Shown here: positions 61,108-64,000 of the stretch, piece after piece
Numbering within the stretch: the stretch's first letter is position 1
Layout of the letters: each line of letters starts with the position of its first letter
Source of the DNA: Comamonas sp009360615
GTDB taxonomy: Bacteria; Pseudomonadota; Gammaproteobacteria; Burkholderiales; Burkholderiaceae_C
Length of the DNA: 64,000 nt
Assembly: GCF_035784015.1 (NCBI RefSeq)
Contig: NZ_JALKOW010000001.1
Reading direction: 5' to 3' (one strand)
The notes under the pieces: generated by a model
Told to the model about the DNA's origin: nothing
What the model saw: only the letters and a program-made list of their open reading frames with translations
Databases searched by the model: none
Made by a program: the position numbers and the translations under genes

Positions 61108-62298
61108 ATGAAGACTTTTTTTCATTCCTCTTCAGCCACCTCGCGCTGGGCCTGGCTCGCCAGGGCTGGGGCAGCCTGTGCCGTCATCGCTGGCATTCTG
61201 CAGGTCCCCGATGCCGCTGCCGCAGGCGGTCAGCAATGCTCGAACCCCAGCATGACACCTGATACCGGCTGGAATATCAGAAGCGGTAATGTCGGTGTTG
61301 TGACGAACGGATACGTCATCGCGGATCTCAACGTGAGTCACATCGTAACTGCCTTCGGTGTGGCGAAAAATTACACCTTCTCGGTCGGGGTCACTGGGCC
61401 CCTGATCTCGAGTACCTACCAGACCGCCCCCCTGAACACACTGCCAGGCCTGGGCGTGCGCTGGAAGTGGATGGGTTATGAAGACGTTCAAGATGCACTG
61501 CTGGTTTACAACGAGGGGACAGTTAAGCCGCCAGGGACGGCGATCACGGGCGGAAATGTTGACTTCGTGATGGCAAAATTTGCGAAAGATGGCACCACCA
61601 AAAAAATCAAGCTCAAATGGAAAGTTGAGCTGGTCGTGACGGACGCTAGGCGCTATCGGGGCGGCCGCGTTGACTTTGCTCAAGAAACGGTTCCAGGCAG
61701 CATGAAGATCATGCCCTCCGTTACCGACAATTTCCACCCGGTTGTTAAACAGGCATGCGATCCTGTCTTTTCCAGTTTTGATAAGGCTTTGGCAGGACAC
61801 TTTGACTTGCCCGACCCTACGAAGCCGTCCTGCTATTTTCCCGTTGGCTCGCTGCACCAGACCGTGCCGCTCGGCACAGTACCTGCTGGATCGGTGCCCG
61901 CCGATGGCTCCTCAAGAGCCTCGACGTCGCGCGAGACCAAGTTCCAGATCCAGGCATCCAACTGTGTTGCCGGTACCGCTTATTCGATTTACTTTACCGA
62001 CGCGAATGCGGTCGGGGAGAGCAAGAATTACCTCAGCAGCCAGGGGGCGCTTGCAAACAAGGTGAATCTCAGGCTGTTCAGCGCGGGCAACAACACACCC
62101 GTCAGCTTTGGTCCAGCGCCTTCGGGCAGCAGCCTGCCGCACAATCCCCCTGGTGTGATGAACGCCGGGACAACTGCTGGCTCCAGCCACGTGCATGACT
62201 TCTATGTGCAGTATGTACGGGCACCTGGCGTGGATGCGAGCGCGCTGTCGCCGGGGGATCTGACCGCCAAAGCGATCATCACCGTGGTGTATCCCTGA
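61108..62298 (+). CDS. Fimbrial tip adhesin, two-domain
   Basis: A 396-residue secreted protein; signal peptide WLARAGAACAVIAGILQVPD to about residue 35. It is about twice a pilin: an N-terminal region of about 200 residues with no recognised family, probably a ligand-binding domain, then a pilin-like domain (PVGSLHQTVPLGTVPAG, FQIQASNCVAGTAYSIYFTD, terminal GDLTAKAIITVVYP). This is the layout of FimH-like tip adhesins. The AAGGA ribosome site precedes ATG 61108. It is the last gene of the fimbrial operon. Ligand is unknown. Confidence 0.85.
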   Translation: MKTFFHSSSATSRWAWLARAGAACAVIAGILQVPDAAAAGGQQCSNPSMTPDTGWNIRSGNVGVVTNGYVIADLNVSHIVTAFGVAKNYTFSVGVTGPLISSTYQTAPLNTLPGLGVRWKWMGYEDVQDALLVYNEGTVKPPGTAITGGNVDFVMAKFAKDGTTKKIKLKWKVELVVTDARRYRGGRVDFAQETVPGSMKIMPSVTDNFHPVVKQACDPVFSSFDKALAGHFDLPDPTKPSCYFPVGSLHQTVPLGTVPAGSVPADGSSRASTSRETKFQIQASNCVAGTAYSIYFTDANAVGESKNYLSSQGALANKVNLRLFSAGNNTPVSFGPAPSGSSLPHNPPGVMNAGTTAGSSHVHDFYVQYVRAPGVDASALSPGDLTAKAIITVVYP

Positions 62299-63085
62299 CG
62301 GTCTGCAGCCCTTGGTAGGCAGAGGCCCAGACTGCATTTCTGCCGGTTCGCGACTGACGGCATGTCCTGCTCGTCCGCTCCTGACCGTTACGGGAAGTGA
62401 GGGGGTATCTGTCGATACGGGCTCGCCGCCGGGCCAGACGCACCCACGGCAACGAGGGTTTCGCAGCTCGCTCATCCGCACTTGCGAGTGGGCATCGTGT
62501 CTGATTCGATGTCCATGTCCCTGAGTCCGGCCTCAACCTGCGGGTGCCTGAAATGCCGAAGCGCGTTTTCTCGGCCCTGGCCCGACCATCGACGGGAATG
62601 TCGGGGCGCGACCTGATGTGCCGAACCCGCTCTCCCGGTTGGACGAGTTACGCGGGCTTCTTGGCTGGTGCAGCAATCAAGGGTCTGGATCGGTCTGCAG
62701 CACGGACAGTTCCGAGGCGGTATGGCCCCCGACGGACAGCGGCCGGGAGCGCAAGCAGCAGGTTTGCGCCGGGCTCGTTCATGCGGCTGATATCGGCGCG
62801 GGCTGCCGGCGACGTGCAAGGGCCTTGAGCAAGGCCCGGCCATGAATTCGGGCCCGGATACGGCTCCGAAGCAGCGCGGCCGTTTCCAGCCATCCGGGCC
62901 CCGCTCTGCGGCGGGCACGGCAATCGTGGGCGCGTGAAAATGTTGCGGGAGTGGCGAGCCGGGACTTGCATCCGTCTGGCTGTGTGCATGGCGAAGAGGG
63001 CCGGAGGCTCGCCGGTGAAGGCGGTTGCAGGGCCCCCCGGCTTCCCGCGAGATGGTGGTCTTGCGTCTGACGAAGTGCCCAGGCT
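62299..63085. other. Long gene-poor stretch after the fimbrial operon
   Basis: About 790 bp without any coding segment that I can support. Open frames across it lack ribosome sites and recognisable sequence. A short hairpin (GGGCCTT/AAGGCCC at 62820-62837) without T run is present. It could contain decayed DNA from the fimbrial island border. Confidence 0.6.
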
Positions 63086-64000
63086 TCAAAATTCTCGGGC
63101 TCTGCTTCGGTGCAAGTGCTCTGGCTGCAATTGGTCTATGGATGGGCAGCCAAGATTGGCGAGCGTATTGTCGATTTCGCCCCGAAGAATCTCGATGGCC
63201 TGCTCTGCTCCGGCTTGTCCCGCACAGGCCAGGCCGTACAGCGTCGCCCGTGCCAGCAGCACGCCACTGGCACCCAGTGCCATGGCCTTGACCACATCTG
63301 AACCTCGGCGGACGCCGCCATCGACCCAGACGGGGAGTGCTGGAAGCGCGGCTCTGATGTGCGGCAGTGCATCGAGTGCGCTGATGGAATGGTCGATCTG
63401 CCGGCCGCCGTGGTTGGAGAGGATGAGGCCATCGACGCCCAGGCGCGCGCAGGCTGCGGCATCGTCGGCATGCAATATGCCTTTGACCAGCAGGCGGTGC
63501 GGCCACAGGTCTCGGATCCATTGCAGGGCCGGCCAGTCAAAGCTCGAGTCCATCTGCCGCGCCAGCAGCGCGGCTTGCAGCTCCACGTTGTGTGCATCCA
63601 GGCCCGCAAAGTTGGCCATCCGGGGTGCGCCATGGCGCAGCATCGACCATGCCCAGCGGGGGTGTCTGGCAATGTCCTGGATGACCCGAGGCGTGTAGCG
63701 GAAGGGCAGGCCGAAGCCGCTGCGCACATCGCGCTCGCGCTTGCCATTGAGCGGAACATCGACCGTCATGACGAGGGTGCGATAGCCTGCGTTCAGGGCT
63801 TTTTGCACCAGCTGTCCGGCCAGGCCGCGATGCACGATGTACAGCTGGAACCAGTGGTCGCCACCGGGAACCTTTTGGGCCAGCTCGTCGATCGAGAGGT
63901 TGGCCGCCGTTGACAGCGCAAACCCGATGCCCTTACGCTGCGCGGCTCTGGCCAGGTGCAGATCGCCCTGTGGCCAGAGCAAGCCGTTGAGCCCTGTCGG
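63086..64000 (-). CDS. FMN-dependent alpha-hydroxy-acid dehydrogenase (lactate/mandelate type), 5' end cut off
   Basis: The last 305 residues of an FMN enzyme of the LldD/MdlB family, cut by the window edge. Seen are PTGLNGLLWPQGDLHLARAA, the active-site SNHGGRQID with catalytic His, and VDGGVRRGSDVVKAMALGAS for the phosphate of FMN. It oxidises L-lactate, mandelate or a similar 2-hydroxy acid, passing electrons to quinones or oxygen. The substrate is not decidable; the WPQGD block resembles mandelate-type members. The C-terminus (ILRGEIDNTLANLGCPSIDQ) is complete. Confidence 0.9.
   Translation of the reverse strand, partial: PTGLNGLLWPQGDLHLARAAQRKGIGFALSTAANLSIDELAQKVPGGDHWFQLYIVHRGLAGQLVQKALNAGYRTLVMTVDVPLNGKRERDVRSGFGLPFRYTPRVIQDIARHPRWAWSMLRHGAPRMANFAGLDAHNVELQAALLARQMDSSFDWPALQWIRDLWPHRLLVKGILHADDAAACARLGVDGLILSNHGGRQIDHSISALDALPHIRAALPALPVWVDGGVRRGSDVVKAMALGASGVLLARATLYGLACAGQAGAEQAIEILRGEIDNTLANLGCPSIDQLQPEHLHRSRAREF

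Noticed and set aside
59394..61109. 571-codon minus-strand open frame over the usher gene
   Set aside because: Shadow of the conserved usher; no ribosome site or domain.
62472..63521. Minus-strand open frame of 349 codons across the right-hand gap
   Set aside because: Overlaps the end of the hydroxy-acid dehydrogenase in another frame and encodes an arginine/proline-rich sequence without similarity.

Overview
The window is high-GC, densely coded DNA typical of a beta-proteobacterium of the family Comamonadaceae, most like Comamonas or Delftia. Pointers are two-Cys-free 'VTLYGVVD' porins, a Bug-type extracytoplasmic binding protein, a cobA-ybiB pair, LysR-driven catabolic gene pairs, and dispersed large palindromes between genes. 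The genus assignment is inference; no rRNA or tRNA gene was seen. Both ends cut a gene: a tartrate dehydrogenase at the left edge and an FMN-dependent 2-hydroxy-acid dehydrogenase at the right edge.

Layout. 1-9.4 kb: tartrate dehydrogenase with divergent LysR regulator, yqeY-like gene, rpsU, a BMP-family lipoprotein, a flavoprotein, a thioesterase, ybiB-cobA. 8.4-13.5 kb: LysR regulator divergent from a catabolic/transport unit (zinc alcohol dehydrogenase, a small alpha-beta-barrel-like protein, Bug binding protein, porin). 13.6-18.8 kb: DUF937, CBS, tsaD, wrbA, Hsp20, an orphan ABC binding protein. 18.8 kb: a decayed pilin fragment. 19.2-24.6 kb: envelope operon moxR-DUF58-transglutaminase-mltB. 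24.6-31.1 kb: histone-deacetylase-like hydrolase, enoyl-CoA hydratase, etfBA, another orphan ABC binding protein, nitronate monooxygenase. 31.3-37.8 kb: complete cytochrome bd unit cydDCAB plus the tiny cydX. 37.9-45.2 kb: a gluconate unit (gntK, TRAP transporter, edd, eda) with a divergent LacI-family regulator and two identical palindromic operators between them. 45.2-47.7 kb: GbsR-type regulator, acyltransferase, rnk.

48-62.3 kb is the most interesting part: an RcsB-like response regulator, a hybrid histidine kinase split by one in-frame amber codon from its REC-Hpt tail, a REC-EAL c-di-GMP phosphodiesterase and a second hybrid kinase without Hpt, all on the minus strand. They are divergent from a four-gene chaperone-usher fimbrial operon (pilin, chaperone, usher, two-domain adhesin). 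This content and order resemble the PvrS-PvrR-RcsC-RcsB system next to the cupD fimbriae in Pseudomonas aeruginosa PA14. The 629-bp divergent control region carries a perfect (CTGC)11 tract, a likely phase-variation or slippage locus, and an RcsB-box-like sequence.

How parts work together: gluconate is probably imported by the TRAP transporter, phosphorylated by GntK and split by Edd/Eda to pyruvate and glyceraldehyde 3-phosphate. CydDC support assembly of the CydABX oxidase. The phosphorelay probably sets fimbrial expression while the EAL protein adjusts c-di-GMP.
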